Shown here piece after piece: positions 10,701 through 24,939 of a stretch of DNA of 64,000 bases. The position numbers and the translations under genes are program-made. The stretch is from Liquidambar formosana (Eukaryota; Streptophyta; Magnoliopsida; Saxifragales; Altingiaceae), in the NCBI GenBank assembly GCA_039720395.1, contig CM077831.1:14103803-14167802 (forward strand), in the 5' to 3' direction. Each line of letters starts with the position of its first letter. The first letter of the stretch is position 1. The notes under the pieces are model-generated. The model did no database searches and was not told the origin of the DNA. It saw only the letters and a list, made by a program, of their open reading frames with translations.

Positions 10701-13690
10701 CAATGGCTTTAGTGCAAAAACTTGGAAAACCAGATTTGTTCATCACAATGACATGTAATCCTGCTTGGCCAGAGATAAAACAAAATTTACTAAGAGGAGA
10801 AGAGGCTCAAAATCGACCAGATTTAGTTGCTCGTGTGTTCAGAGCTAAATTAGAAGAGCTCAAAGATGATCTTTTCAAGAAGAATATTTTTGGCCCAGTT
10901 GCAGGTTACACATATGTCATTGAATTCCAAAAAAGAGGTCTTCCGCATGCGCATTTTCTGATAATCCTAGAAAAGCACGCAAAGATCACATCTCCTGAAC
11001 AATATAATCAATATGTATCTGCAGAAATACCACCAGAAGATAATTCTCATTTGCGAGCTGCAGTTATTAAACATATGATGCATGGTCCTTGTGGTGTATT
11101 GAAACCTAATAATGTATGCATGCAAAAAGGAAAATGCAAACACCATTATCCAAAGAATTTTTGTGAGAAAACAACTCAAGGTAAAAATTCTTACCCCATT
11201 TATCAGAGATCTGATAACAAAGACACTGTGATGGTCAGGGGAAGTTTCTTAGATAATCGTTGGGTCATTCCATACAATGCATATCTTCTAGCCAAATATG
11301 ATTGCCACATCAATGTTGAGATTTGTTCAACAATTACAGCAGTTAAGTATATCTATAAGTACATCTACAAAGGTCATGACAGGATTAGATTCCAACTTCA
11401 TCAAGACCAAGAGATGAATGAGATTGATGAAATTGCAGATTATCAATTAGCTAGATGGGTAAGCCCTCCTGAAGCTATGTGGAGAATATATCAATTTGTC
11501 ATGAATGAGATCAGTCCAAATGTCGTTACTCTACAGTTACATCTTGAAGGAAAACACTCTATTCCTTTTAAAGACTCAGACTCGCTTGACTCCATAGCTC
11601 GGAACAAGTTCTTATCCAAAACAATGCTCACTGAATTCTTTAAAACAAATCAATTTGATGTTAATGCACACAAGTATCTTTATAAAGAATTCCCTCAGCA
11701 CTATGTTTGGAGCAAACAAGATCGAATGTGGACCCATCGGAAACAAGGAAAAGCAATTGGAAGAGTTGCAGCTGCTGACCCATCTGAAGGTGATAGATAT
11801 TACTTGAGATTGCTCCTTAATCACATAAAAGGTTCTACTTCTTTCCAAGATCTAATGACAGTGAATGGTGTTTTGGCTTCCTCATTTCGTGAAGCAGCAC
11901 TTATGCATGAACTATTGCATAGTGATACTGACACAATAGATTGCTTAACTGAAGCTTCAGCTTTGCGAATGCCCACAGCACTTCGCCGTTTATTTGCTAC
12001 TATTCTTGTCTATTGCAATCCAAGCAATCCTAGACAACTTTGGACACAATTTGAGGTTTCTCTTTCAGAAGACTTCCATCAAAGATCAACATCTTCAGCA
12101 ATTACCAATAGATTCCAAGTACTACAATCAATTGCTTCCACACTTGAGTTTATGGGGAAGAATATTGATGACTACAATCTTATTGACACATCTATCAACT
12201 TGAGTGATGAGCAATCTACTTCAAAAGAAATGGCAGACGAACTAAACATCCCAATAACAGAAGATGATCAGCATTGTGCTCAAAACTTAAATTTTGAACA
12301 GAGAATTGCATATGACACTATACTTTCATCTATCCATGGGAACAAAGCTGGCGCTTTTTTCATTGATGGACCTGGTGGCACTGGTAAAACCTATTTGTAT
12401 CGAGCTCTTCTCTCAACAGTTAGATCTACTGGAGATATTGCACTTGCAACTGCAACCTCTGGAGTTGCTGCATCAATTTTGCCAGGTGGTCGCACTGCTC
12501 ACTCACGATTCAAGATCCCAATAGACCCAACTGAACAGCTTACCTGTAGTGTAAGCAAGCAAAGTAGCCTAGCACAGTTACTTCGTGCAGCAAAGCTAAT
12601 AGTATGGGATGAAGCTTCTATGGCTAGGCGTGAAGCAATTGAAGCACTTGATCGTATGTTACAAGATTTGACAGGTTCTTTACTACTATTTGGAGGAAAA
12701 GTTATTGTCTTTGGTGGAGATTTTCGACAAGTGCTACCAGTTCTTCCTGGTTCAACACAAGAGGAAGCAAAACAAGCCAGCTTTGTCTACTCAACTTTGT
12801 GGCCACAATTGAGTGTTCTATCTTTATCAACTAATATGCGTGCTCGACTTGATCCATATTTTACAAACTTCTTGCTTCGAATTGGTGATGGAACTGAAGT
12901 TCTTGTCAATCACAATCTTGTTCGTTTACCTGATAGCATTTTACTTCCCTACAATGAAGACATTCAATCTTCACTGAATTCGTTGATTGATGTTATTTTC
13001 CCAGATATTTACAGATATAATTCATCAAAATACTCCATTGTGGATCGAGCCATTTTAACACCTAAAAATGACTCAGTTGATGAAATAAATGAAATGTTAG
13101 TTGCTAAATTCCCAGGTGAAGCTAAAGTTTATACCAGTCGAGATGAGTGCACAGATTCTGCAAAATACAATCTTGAAGAAGACTTCTTAAATACCTTAAC
13201 ACCAAATGGATATCCTCCTCATCGCTTGGTTTTAAAAATAGGTGCTCCAATCATTCTATTGCGCAACATAGATCCATCAAAAGGACTCTCAAATGGTACT
13301 AGGTTGATATGTCGAGCATTTGATAAAAATGTCATTGATGCAGAAATTGCAATTGGTCATCACAAAAACCACAGAGTCTTTATTCCTCGAATCCCAATTC
13401 TACCAAACAAACTTGACAAATATCCTTTCCCTTTCAAGCGAGTTCAATTCCCCATCAGACTCTCCTTTGCAATGACAATCAACAAAGCACAAGGACAAAC
13501 CTTAAAAAATGTCGGTGTTTACCTACCCCAACCAGTCTTCTCACATGGGCAACTGTATGTAGCACTTTCCAGAGCAACAGGTCAAGATAACATTAAAGTG
13601 CTAATTAAACCCAATTTTGATGATTCAGATACAAAACATACGACAAATGTTGTTTACAAAGACATTTTGGAATTGGCACACTTTCAATAA
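7705..13690 (+). CDS. Helitron Rep/PIF1-type helicase, intact 9-exon gene
   Basis: Model: join 7705-7744, 7845-7991, 8127-8222, 8294-8494, 8691-8765, 8878-8976, 9107-9217, 9333-10280, 10371-13690. This is 5,037 nt, i.e. 1,678 codons plus stop, with no internal stop. Every intron is phase 1 and all are GT-AG except the one after 8765, which starts GC. The N-terminal small exons are low-complexity and basic and carry repeated QxKxxxRRxxYAxK-like runs. A Cys-rich finger (CLFCLAKRFHREPKGFCCC) follows. Then come the rolling-circle Rep motifs: LFITMTCNPAW near residue 695, the HUH pair GLPHAHFLI (His 765 and 767) and a tyrosine motif YIYKYIYKG near residue 900. The C-terminal SF1 helicase has Walker A GPGGTGKT near 1239, Walker B IVWDEAS near 1318, GGDFRQVLP, and the final QGQTL and LYVALSRAT motifs. 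It should nick, unwind and transfer single-stranded Helitron DNA in the nucleus. The start ATG at 7705 is the first that fits the phase pattern; further upstream exons cannot be excluded. Confidence 0.9.
8766..8877 (+). other. Non-canonical GC-AG intron in the Helitron helicase gene
   Basis: The exon ending CCAG at 8765 is followed by GCATCT instead of GTATCT. The acceptor ATTCCAG at 8877 and the phase-1 pattern of both neighbours fit this boundary. It could be a functional GC-AG intron or a single T-to-C change that weakens splicing. Confidence 0.55.
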
Positions 13691-13738
13691 GCAAACACAA
13701 CACAAATAATTGGTACAATACGCTTACTCTACTTACTT

Positions 13739-14440
13739 AAATTCAAACACTTATATTGCAAAATTTCTTTAAAAGCATTTTTCTTTACTTATATTTATCC
13801 TTGCAAACTCTTCTATACTCATCATATAGTCAAACAATATCTCAGAAAAAATATAGCATAAAAAATATTTAAACCACAACTTAAAATATTAACAAAAATA
13901 ACTAAAAACATTAAATTATTATAATAAATCTATTCAAAAACTACTTTGTAAGTTACAAAACTTATGTCAAATTAATATACAACATCATAAATCAATAAAT
14001 CTTCCACCAAAACATCTTCATAAATATTTCTTCATATCAATCTACTCAAATACTATTATCTAACTTCTGAATCAGACACCAATTTAATATAAATCAACAT
14101 AAATTATTAAATTCAAAGATTTATATTACATAATTTCTTTAAAATCATTTCTTTTTACCTATGTTTCTCCTTACAAACTGTTCTATACTTATTATGTACT
14201 TAAATAATAACTCACCAAAAATATACCATAAAAAACATTTAAACCAAAGCTTAAAATATTAACAAAAGTAACTACAAACATTGAATTGTTATAGTAAATC
14301 TATTCAAAAATTACTTTGGGAGTTACAAAATTTACCTCAAATTAATATACATCATCATAAATCAATAAATTTTCCTCCACAACATCTTCATCAATATCTC
14401 TTTAAATCAATCTATTCAAAAACTACTTTCTAAGTTATGA
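13739..14440. repeat. Two-copy tandem duplication, period about 370 bp, between the Helitron genes
   Basis: AAATTCAAACACTTATATT at 13739 recurs as AAATTCAAAGATTTATATT at 14109. The same order of phrases follows for about 330 bases: TTAAAATATTAACAAAA, AATCTATTCAAAAA, ACTTTG, AGTTACAAAA, CATCATAAATCAATAAAT, AACATCTTCAT. A shorter echo is seen near 14,900. The 13,691-15,319 interval holds no gene and is A+C rich on the plus strand. Confidence 0.75.
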
Positions 14441-15319
14441 ACCATACCTCAATTTAAGACAATTCAACATAAATTAATAAATTTTCCACCATAAAATCCT
14501 CATAAAGATCTCTTGAACACATTAACAGCAGATAAGTATCCTACTCACTCCTTGCTCATAAACATAAAAAAAAATTCCTCAACACAACAAAGAACATCTA
14601 CTTATTGCAAACATCATAATTCTATCAAATAAACTTTATTCATAACATTTACGTTTCAACATAACTTAATTTCCAAATCTTTTTCCTTTTCAAAAGCCAT
14701 CAAGAACACAAAAAGGAAACTCTTAACAAAACTAGCAACATACTTACCTCAACCAATCTTTTTTCAACAAGAATTCTATGTACTACTTTGAAACCAAATG
14801 AACAACAATAACATTAACCAATTTCCACACAAATTTTAAAATTGCAGCATCATGAACACACGAACAAATAAGACATACTTCATAAACTTCTTTAAATGTA
14901 TCTAATTATAATAAAACAATTATATTACAGAATTTTCTTAACAACAATCTTTGTTTTCTTTATTATTACACATTCCAAATCTATAATCATTATTTTAAGA
15001 ACAAACATTATCCCAAAACAAGTATAGCATTATATCTTCTTCACATAAAATACTCCATCTAGAGTTTATATTTCACACTATAAACACACAAAATTCTTAT
15101 TACTTCTACTATGAGCACGTAATCAATTATTAATCTTTGTTACTCAAACAAAGAGTGAAATATTATCTTTCCACTTTTTCTTACCTTAAATGACTAATTT
15201 ACTAAGTATGTCACAATTCTTGTCTATTACTCTTTATCTTATCCTTTTCTATACCTTTCTGAACTGTAATTCTACACAACCTAATCTTTATTACAAATAC
15301 AAGGACCAAGCATTGAACA

Positions 15320-17537
15320 ATGAATAACCAAGAGATGTACATCAAAGATATTAATCCTGGTACTCTACGTGGCTGGAAAGTTCGTGTTAAAGTTGAAGAA
15401 AAACATGGCATCAAAAGCTTTAAACAAAGTCCCACAAAATTGCAATCACTAATTCTCACAGATTCGAAGGTCTCAACTAAGACCAACACTCCAACTTTGA
15501 ATTTCTTTTTAGAAAAAACAGCAAAAAAAAGCTCATAATATTATAAATTTTCTTTTTTTGCAAACAGGGATCCCAAATTCAAGCAAGCATTTGGGGTGAA
15601 GACATTGGTCGACTAGACAATAGGCTAAAAGAAAATAAAGAATACTACATCTCCAATGCAATCATCAAAGCAATACCACCACAATACCAATACTTAGGGC
15701 ATCCATATGATTGGAGAATCAGTGCCTCCACAGTCATAGAAGAATGTCCTACCGATGATCAAAATACCATCACTACCCGGTATGACTTCACACCATTCTC
15801 GGACTTCTCCAAGTATCTTGCCAAAGGGACAGCAATTAGTAAGAAATAAAAACTTTCTACACTCAACTACTATATGTCACAAAATTTTCTAAGTCTCTAT
15901 CCTAACAAAAACCTATGCAGATGTCATAGGCATTCTCCTAGACATGAAACCACCTCGCAGAACAATTGCTACACAATCTACTGTCCAAGAAGCTATCATT
16001 ATTAATCGAGAGTACGCATTTCTTCCCAAATTACTTCATTCTTATATCTCATTTACAAGTTATTAACTTTCCAACTTGCTAAAAGAATATTTAGTCCATT
16101 CCTTATTTTCTATAAATCACAAATATTTATGTCTTCTTGCATTATTAAAGAATGATACCCACTCTTATCTCTTTTTGGGATCACTTGGCGGAGCATGAGT
16201 GTCCAATGATCTATGAAAAGCTCCATGAAAGACCTGTTATTGCACTCCTAAGAGTTTATGTTGTTAGATACAATGGTAAGATTCAACTCTTCTTTTAAAT
16301 ATCTCATTACAATCCATACATATCTCCACCAACAACCTAACACTAATTTCATCATACAATTGCATAAAGGTCAATCACTATCAACAAAAGCTCCAACCTC
16401 TTTATTGTTGTCTCCTCCAATACCACAAACTGCTGACTTGAAGTCTTGGTATAACACACCTAACTCAAGCACACTTACAACTATAACTTATATCTCAACT
16501 AACTTTCTCTCATCAAATAGGTACAATCAAGAAAGTGACAATATAGCAACCAAATTCAACAGCTCCAGTTACTTTTCTACAAGTAATACTGCAAAACCAA
16601 CTTCTCCAGCAGCTGTAAAAGAACTTCAAGATGTTTCACTCATGCCACCAAATGTAAGAAACTAACTCACATATATACTATCCACAAATATCTTCCTCTT
16701 TCATTTTTTTCCTAACAAAAAGATCTCATCATTTCTTGCCCTCATATTTCTAACACATACTTATTAATACATAGACAACTTCATGGACAAATGGAATCAT
16801 CCAAGTTCAAGACTTTTCTCAACCATTTTGCTACATATCATGCCACCGTTGTAGCAAAAAAACTGATGCAATGGTTGACCAAATATTCACATGCACCGGT
16901 TGCAAGTCTTCTCAATGCACTGCTGTTCCAAGGTAATACTTACTTCAACAACTTTACTACTTCATTACATTAAGCTCTAGAGATAACAATACTTTATCTT
17001 CAATACATTTATCTTATATCTCCACTTATTACCTCAACTTTTATTTATTAATAATAGTACACATAACAATTAAATCAATGTCAAATACAGGTGTCTTGTA
17101 AGGGTCCAAGTATTTGATTCAACAACAACAATCACAGCTATTGTTTTTGGAGAAGTGGCTGAGACTATTTTACAGATGAAAGCAACAGACTTGTATCACT
17201 ACAAGAAAGAGGTAAAACATTTCCTAACAAATACTAGACATAAAAATAGTAACAAACTAAAGTTGAATAACAAGACTTCTACTAACACAAAATAATGACT
17301 CTAAGACACTTAATATTTTGCATTACATTCTTTTATCAATGATAAACATTTAGACATTCTTAAATGTTATACTTTTACTTAACTACTTTAACTACGACTT
17401 TTTCAGCTACTTATAAACATATCTATTATATCAAAACCATTCTAAACATCTCTTATTACTCCTTTACGATTGTTACCACAATATATTTACTTCATTTATA
17501 AAAACATCCATCATAAAAGCCTCTCCATATATCTATC

Positions 17538-17626
<89 letters not shown>

Positions 17627-18383
17627 TCTCAAAGACAACAAAAAAATATTTAACTATCAAACTAATGCATTCCTCAAAACACCTAAAACTTAAGAACACA
17701 AACAATAAACTACCATGAATACACCATAATAAAAATTCGAAATACTTACACCACTCTCAAACTTTTCATATATAAAACACTCAAATAAACTCAATATTTC
17801 TTTTCTTCTCATACAGGACCCAAGTAAGCTCAACGCCACTTTCTTCCAAAAATCTGGAAGCCAAAAATATCTCCTGCAAATCAAGACATCTGAAAAATCA
17901 TTTGGAGGAACAATCAGCAAGAATTTCACAATTTCACAAGCAATTGCTTCACAAGATTCCCTTCCAGAAGCTAAATTACAACGACTTACATATGAACCTC
18001 TCTCACCCCAACAAAGTCCACTCCTAGAAGCCAAAGAAAGCAAAGGGAAAGCAATTTTACAAGATGAAAAAGCTGCTGATATCATTCCATTAGATACACA
18101 ATCTCCCCAAAAGAGCCCACCTCAAGAAAGCCAACAAACCCAACCAAAGGACATCAACAATGAAGCAAAAAAGAATGAAGCAAATTCAGAAAAAACCAAA
18201 TCTGAGAAGCCTATTACAGTTCCAAACCTGAGGCAAAGGACACAAAAAAAAATTCTACCTGAAGCAACAACATCAGAAAGCAATACATCAAGCTCAAATT
18301 CAGGAAGTGAAAAAGAAGCAATTACAAGCTCAGAGAATGAAGATGAGAATTCTACATTTGCTGATTGCCTTACACCACCTTAG
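15320..18383 (+). CDS. RPA70-like single-strand DNA-binding protein of the Helitron, intact 9-exon gene
   Basis: Model: join 15320-15469, 15568-15838, 15921-16011, 16151-16275, 16370-16448, 16521-16653, 16775-16932, 17091-17211, 17817-18383. This gives 564 codons plus stop, all GT-AG, with phases matching at each junction. The first OB fold has [19 protein letters not shown], then [15 protein letters not shown] middle OB region ([23 protein letters not shown]) follows. The C-terminal OB domain has [12 protein letters not shown] and a CHRC-x20-CTGC zinc ribbon, then [25 protein letters not shown]. The last exon is a disordered Ser/Glu/Lys tail. Plant Helitrons often carry RPA-like genes; the product probably coats displaced single strands during rolling-circle transposition. 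The 72-nt intron at 16449-16520 is divisible by three and open, so a retained form would also be translatable. The start ATG sits just before the expected beginning of the first OB fold. Confidence 0.9.
17526..17626. repeat. TA/TACA microsatellite in the last RPA-like intron
   Basis: About 100 bases of TATATA interrupted at regular intervals by TACATA, giving a higher-order period of roughly 20-24 bases. It lies within the intron 17,212-17,816. Confidence 0.9.
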
Positions 18384-19937
18384 CCACTACAACACAAACT
18401 CTTTTTGTCAATAGCTAACAACTGACAAATCTTATCCTACCACTACTTTTGCAGCCACACACTATAGTGATAACAATTTGCACCAGTCTTTGTCAAAAAA
18501 TATCTAGGCTTATTTGCACTCAACTTTTTTTTGCACACTCTCTTGCACATAGCTATCACAATGGAACTATTACTTTTTCTCAAACAGATCTGATCTTCTA
18601 AACACTACGTGAGCACATCACACCCACTACTATTACTATATGCAATGTAGTAACGTCCTTGACTGAACCTCTTTATATTAAGTTCCTTTTTACATTTCCT
18701 TTCCTTGTTTTTTCCAATAAAACATTAGTTATCAGCACTGCATTATGAATTTCTTTCAGGTATGTCACTACCTTTCTAATTATACAACTTTGTTGCATAT
18801 ATTTCTGTACAATTTCATTCCTATTTTCCTTCAAATTTGAATCACTGATTTTTTCACTCTCTTTCTTATTCTTCTTCTCTTTTTTTCCTATTTCTCTCTT
18901 TAAAATGTAATCTGTGTGTTTATTATTCAAATATTGTTGGTGTTAAAACCTGAATATTAGCTCTAGAACAGTAGACAAAAATAGACAAACTAACATATAA
19001 GTTCTTCATATCCCACTATCTATGTCAATCCCTTTCCATATTTTTTCTTTAACCACGCCCTTCACCGAGACAGCTGTTCTTTGTGTCGGTGGTAAAAAAG
19101 ACAAAGAAGAACTGCAAATCAACTATATGTAAAAAGAGATTTGATGAATTACCTTTTTGTTATACCTTATAAACATAAAAGCAATCAAATGAACAACAAC
19201 TCCTGCTCTCCTTTTTATTTATGTCTTGTGAAAAATGTCTCACCCCTTTTTTCTTTCATCATATTTAATTCTTGAAGCTCTTATTTTCGTGACTTTTTAC
19301 GTTTTAAATGTTTACTCAGAAATTGCAACACAAATATTACATCAATCATTTATATTCATATAAGCTATTTCATTGTGCTGAGGACATTACATCTTTCATA
19401 TTTAGTTCCAACATGATGCAGAATTTAATAGCCATAATTATTCATAAACTCTCATAGCTGATAATTATGCAAAATATCATTGTTAGATAAAGATGGACAT
19501 AATTTACAAACAATTTTTCCTTTAAAATATAGATACACTGAGTTTAATGTTTTCAAATTTTCTAAACATAGAATAACAATCTTGAGGCTAGAATCTTAAT
19601 TAATCTTATATAAATAAACCAACAATAGCAGGAACAAATTTTTGATACAGTACACAGACACCCACGTAACTTCTATTCATAATACTCAATTTAACATTTT
19701 CTCTCCTCACAAATTTAAATTTAGATTATAATTACTCTTAATTAAAGTCCTTACTTAAGTTTACGTTCTAAATAATTACTTCTACTAACTATCTCTTTTA
19801 TCAATTTTATCTTACATTTAACTCTTTACTCCTTACCGACACAACTTTTTTTTTTCCTTCTTTAATGCGTCTTCTTTCTTACGTCAACTCCCATCTCTGA
19901 CTCAAAAAAGGCTAACCATCTACGTTTTCTTTGGTAG

Positions 19938-19955
19938 CCCCCCCCCCCCCCCCCC
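19938..19955. repeat. Poly-C tract of 18 bases
   Basis: An uninterrupted C18 run followed by GCCCTCCCCACC in otherwise AT-rich DNA. Long C/G homopolymers are rare in plant genomes and prone to length error. Confidence 0.9.
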
Positions 19956-19976
19956 GCCCTCCCCACCTATCTGCCT

Positions 19977-20175
19977 CCCCATAATACCTCTTCTGACTCG
20001 AAAAGACAACACAATGAAGTAGAAATTCAACCCATGTCCTTCCTTACCTCAGCTCTCAGCTCCCAGACAAAAACACTCCCTCCTCTTTACCCAAAGCCCC
20101 CCCCTCCTTATCCCTCCTTACCCACAACACCTACTCTGACTTGAAAAGACACCACAATCAAACAGAATTGACAAA
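19977..20175. repeat. Imperfect tandem duplication, period about 143 bp
   Basis: ATACCTCTTCTGACTCGAAAAGACAACACAATGAA near 19,983 recurs as ACACCTACTCTGACTTGAAAAGACACCACAATCAA near 20,127. Both copies are preceded by C-rich CCTCCCC/CCCCCCTCC stretches. Confidence 0.65.
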
Positions 20176-23100
20176 GCTACTGCCTTTCATCCAAAAAGCC
20201 CACCTTTCACGCCACACCACTTACACAAGGCAGCTGCTACCGTCACTCAAATGTCTCTTTGTTTTTAAACCTTCCCTATACTTGGTTGGCACCTAACATT
20301 TGCCTTAAAGAATCTTATCGGCAACCGAATAGCAAAGTAAACAGAAACTAAAAAACTCAATGTCCTCTGCGTTTCTTTTTTTTTGTTTTTTGGCTACCAA
20401 TCCTTTCTATACCTTTCAATCATCACTCACCATTCAAAACTCCTCTTTTGCTATGCGTATTTGCGTTCAGAAGAAAAACAATAACTAATATAGAAGTCAA
20501 GCACAACAGCAATGGCGTTTATTCTATCTTCTTCCATCTTTCCCTCATTCCCCATATTTACAAAAAACAAATATATACATTCATTTTTGAGGAATTTAAT
20601 CAATGTTTACTTTTGTTTTTCTTTTTTAGGATTTAATCAATCTTAATCTATTCAAACTCATAACAAAGCATCCTTTCAATGCATCTAAAAATTCGTATTC
20701 AAGCAACTCATTTCTAAAAAAATTGAAGCTATCACCCTATAACCTCAAACCATAGTCAATCATACTATATTTTTTAAGTTTTCTCCTTTGAAACTACCAG
20801 CAAATTCATCAAAAAAGACAACCCCCTCAGTTCCTTTTTTCTTTTTTTTTTTCTAAAGCCTTTTGTTTTTTCGTTTTTTTTTTTCCGTCATTTTATTTAT
20901 ACATTTCAACAGTGCTAATAGAGAAGAAAATGGATTAAACTTATAACTGGAAAATTTGCCAGAACACAAGAACTATAAACCAGATTTTTCCATTCTTCTT
21001 CTTCCCTCTTTTTTTTTTTTTCTTTTTTTTTTTTTTGTTCTAACAAAGGTGCTCATTTTGTTTAGGCCATTTTTTGCGAAAGATTTTCTCACCAAAGACT
21101 GGCTTTCGTGGATGGTATTGAATGAAGCCTTTACAAGACCACAAAGCTATTATATTTCTTCTTTATTACCCATTTTTATTTTTTGTTTTTACACTTTTTT
21201 ATTTTCTCCTTTTTACAACAACCGGTAATGATAAGTTACAAAAATTTCCTCTTTTTATGGGATACACACGTCAGGTTTTAGGAACAAAGAACCATCCAAG
21301 ATGAGGAAAAGGCCTGACACTATCCGTCCCCCTTACCCAATATATCAGCCTTTCAACAGTACCAAAAACAAAACCTCACTTCACACCAAAGAATCTACTT
21401 TACCCATTATCCAAAACCTCACATCTTCCAACCACAAGACCCTGCTATCTCAGAACAAAAGGAATCAAAATAAAACCATTATTATATCTTATAAATGTAC
21501 TATATGTAACACAAAATTCCTATAAAATAATATTTAAACATAATACACAACTTCCTATTTTGCAATACAGCTAGCTCTTCTACAGATTCTTCCCTAACAC
21601 CCTCCCCCTCTTCACGTGAAACCTGCAGCACTCTACCCAATACAATTTATTAATTTCTCTCACCTTTTCTCTTTTTTCTATTCCCGTCAGAACTTCCCTC
21701 TATTTATTTCCTTCTTCTCTGAATCTTTTTTCTATACTTCTCTCAACTCCCCCTCTCTTTTAAATCCCTTTTCCAACAAAAATTTTTCAAACTACATTTT
21801 TTTCAACCATCTCCATTCAACAACTACTGAAAATCAACCTACATAACCTTACTAAGTTCGCTTATCTACAACCACTCCATTCTCACGGTAAGTCCTTAAA
21901 TCACTCACAATTTATTTCCGCTTTACTTTGTCAATATGAACTCAAATCTTTAATAGTCTGTTTAATCCTAGATACAATATTTTTGAGGTACAAAAAATTA
22001 TAAAAATTTATCCCCCATTGATAAATTCAAAAAAAAAATATATATATATTTCAACACATAAGGAACGAAACATTGGAAATCAAAATTAACCGATTTACAT
22101 GAACCAAAAAAACCTAACAAATCAAAGCAAGAGAAGGAATCATATACAACGTTAAATATATAAATCACATACTAAATATAAATTTTTAATCTACTTACTT
22201 AATGTATAAAATAAGAAACCAAAAAAAAAATTCAGCTAAGGCAAATAATCTTGCTTTGACTAGACCCTATATAATCTTACTCACTTGAAACAAAGTTTAA
22301 ATTACGAAGCATAAACTTCAACTCCTTTTCTTAGTAATTAACTTAGAAGTATTTTTGAGATTTGAGAACTGTTAATCAAATATTCCCTGCACTTAATCAT
22401 CTGTTCCTTGTTCATTAACTTAAGCACATTGAATGGAACTAACATTTAAGTAGATTAAGAAGATTAAATCGACATATTCCATTCAAGAAAACTTGGAAGT
22501 ATCACATCATTTCGTCCACTCTACGCTTTTTAATATACCCAAGATTTCTCCCAATATATACTTGAATTCATTCAAGACATGAACAAAACTCATATTACAC
22601 AAGAATATCATTCTTGCAGTCCCTTTATTGGAAGTATGTTTCTATTTATTTTTGTTTCTAATTGATCAATAACTGTTATACCTTATAAAATCACAGAGTT
22701 AACCTCACGAACAATTAACCACACCCACGAATCATATTAACACTACCATTGCTTTAGCTTTACTCACGACACTAGCATATTTTTATGCAGCTCTTACCAA
22801 AACAGAATTGGATTATTTGCCTAATTACATTCAACCAACTCAAATTCTTTTACCCATTAACATCTTAAAAAATTTCACAAAACCTTTATCACTTAGTTTT
22901 CGACTTTTCCACAATATATTAGCTCATGAATTAGTAATTGTTGTTCTTATTTCTTTAGTACCTTCACTGGTTCCTATACCTGTTATCTTGCTTGGATTAA
23001 AAAGTTCTTATTTCACAAAGCTACCTTCAGTGGTTCCTATACCTGTTATGTTCCTATACCTCTTATGTTCCACGTGCACTCTAGCTTTTTTTCATCCGAG

Positions 23101-24479
23101 AACAACACTTAATAACTATGTTCAGATATTAAAATCAGACATCAAAACAAAGCTACGTCCATCTTTTTGAATGAAAAGTACTACTTCCAAGTCACAAGCT
23201 CTGAATCCAATCACAGCCCCTATTTGCAAAACCACCAAAAACTACTTAACCTGTTTTTGTTTTGATTTTGAGCTTTTAAAAAATCGCTATAACACATTTA
23301 TTGCTTACAATGATTTTCTCCTAATAAAAAATTATTAAAATACATTCAAATCATATACACATGACTTCAAATAACATTAAAGTACTTGATCTTAGAAATA
23401 CTGAGCATCTTCCAAAACGTTTAACCTACAGGTTCAATTTTCAAATTTTTTTCCCCATAAAAATAGAAACACTTCTTTTCAAAATAATTGATAATTTCTT
23501 ATTTCTTTCAATACACAAAAAGAAACCTTACGGGGTAACCAATTAGGCTTAAAAAAAATTACACTCTCTGCAACCTCAAATATTTGCAATATTGTTTTAG
23601 TTACATGTTGAAACTTCAACATTTAAAACATCTATACTTACAGAACCAAAACATGAATTTATATATTATTTTCTTCCTTAAAAAAATAACAAATCCTCAT
23701 CTGATTTTAACAAATGCAATTCCTTTTATAAATAAGAAAAAGCCTTTAAGACATACCAGTACATTAACTTTCATAACTCCACAAATTCTGAAAATAAAAA
23801 ATTTAAAAAGAGTTCAAAATTTCTTAAATGGATTCTTCCTAATAATGAGTAATTTAAATTAAATTTTGATGAATTTCTTCAAAAAAAAAAAATTAATGAG
23901 ATTACAGGATCAATAATTCATGATTAGTTTGGTAAACCAATAGCTCTGCACTGTAATTATTTTGAAGAAAATGTTTCCCTTCCTAGAATGGAAGCTATTG
24001 CATTAAAGAATGATTTGTTGTTAACAAAACAAAAAAATTATACTCCCCCCATTCCTAAATAAGTACCCTACTTTTCTTTTTAACATGTTCCAAAATAATC
24101 CCAATTCAAAAGTCAATGCTCCTTTTTTATTCATTTTATAAAATATCCTTAAAAAGGTATTCTCTCTTTCTCTAATGTTTCACACACTTGAAAGCAAAAT
24201 GGGAATTTCAAAACATACGCATTGATATAAAAACATTTAATATAGTTTTCTTAAAAAACTTGTTTTTTCACAAAAAACACTTAATTTGAAACAAAAGAAG
24301 TAACAAGGTAATTATTAAAAGTAATTCTAAATTGGTTATTAATAATTTACATCATTTGAATAATAGCCCTTAGACAATTTATAGTCTAATAAGTGATTAT
24401 ATAAAAATTATTATTAAAAACAATATGACTATTAAGCTTAACCACGTATATAAAGTAACTATATTCCCATTAACACGTG

Positions 24480-24624
24480 TTGATATAAGTTATATCAACA
24501 CCAAACATTGGGGGTTATACCCTTGGATTAATCCAATGTACCGCTCAACCCACTAATGCACAAAATACAACTCCCAATAAAAGTATTGATATAAATTATA
24601 TTAAAACATGCTTTCCTAATCATC
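24480..24624. repeat. Dispersed palindrome-bounded repeat, copy B
   Basis: TGATATAAGTTATATCA at 24481, then CATTGGGGGTTATACCC, CCAATGTACC, CCCACTAATGCA, AAATACAACTCCCAAT and a second TTGATATAAATTATAT. It is collinear with copy A at 1330-1478. This copy lies inside the Helitron and copy A outside it. Confidence 0.65.
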
Positions 24625-24939
24625 ATCCTGTATAAAGAAACAAATAAAGTTCCTGATGTTATTAGAAAGTTAAGATATAACCACATACATCACCTCAACA
24701 TAACATAAATTAGTTCCTCAAATATATACCTCATCATTATAATATACTTCCTGACTCTTTCTAAAAAAATTATATATGCATAAAATTTCTAAAGATATTG
24801 ACACAATTACATAATAAAAGTCTTCACATAATTTTTAACACACAAAATCAATTACCTTGCATCAATAAATTTCAAACAACAAACCTAGCTTACCATTACA
24901 CCTTTATTTATTTACTTTCTTTAATTGAATCTTTTTTGC

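Larger units (their letters stand above)
18384..24479. other. Non-coding 3' arm of the Helitron
   Basis: About 6 kb with no credible gene. It is rich in A and pyrimidines and poor in G on the plus strand. It has CT-rich stretches at about 19,930-20,130, 20,820-20,890 and 21,000-21,040. Small tandem echoes include CAGTGGTTCCTATACCTGTTATG-like units at 22,965-23,065. The few open frames are Phe/Lys/Asn-rich and lack domain motifs. Confidence 0.5.
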
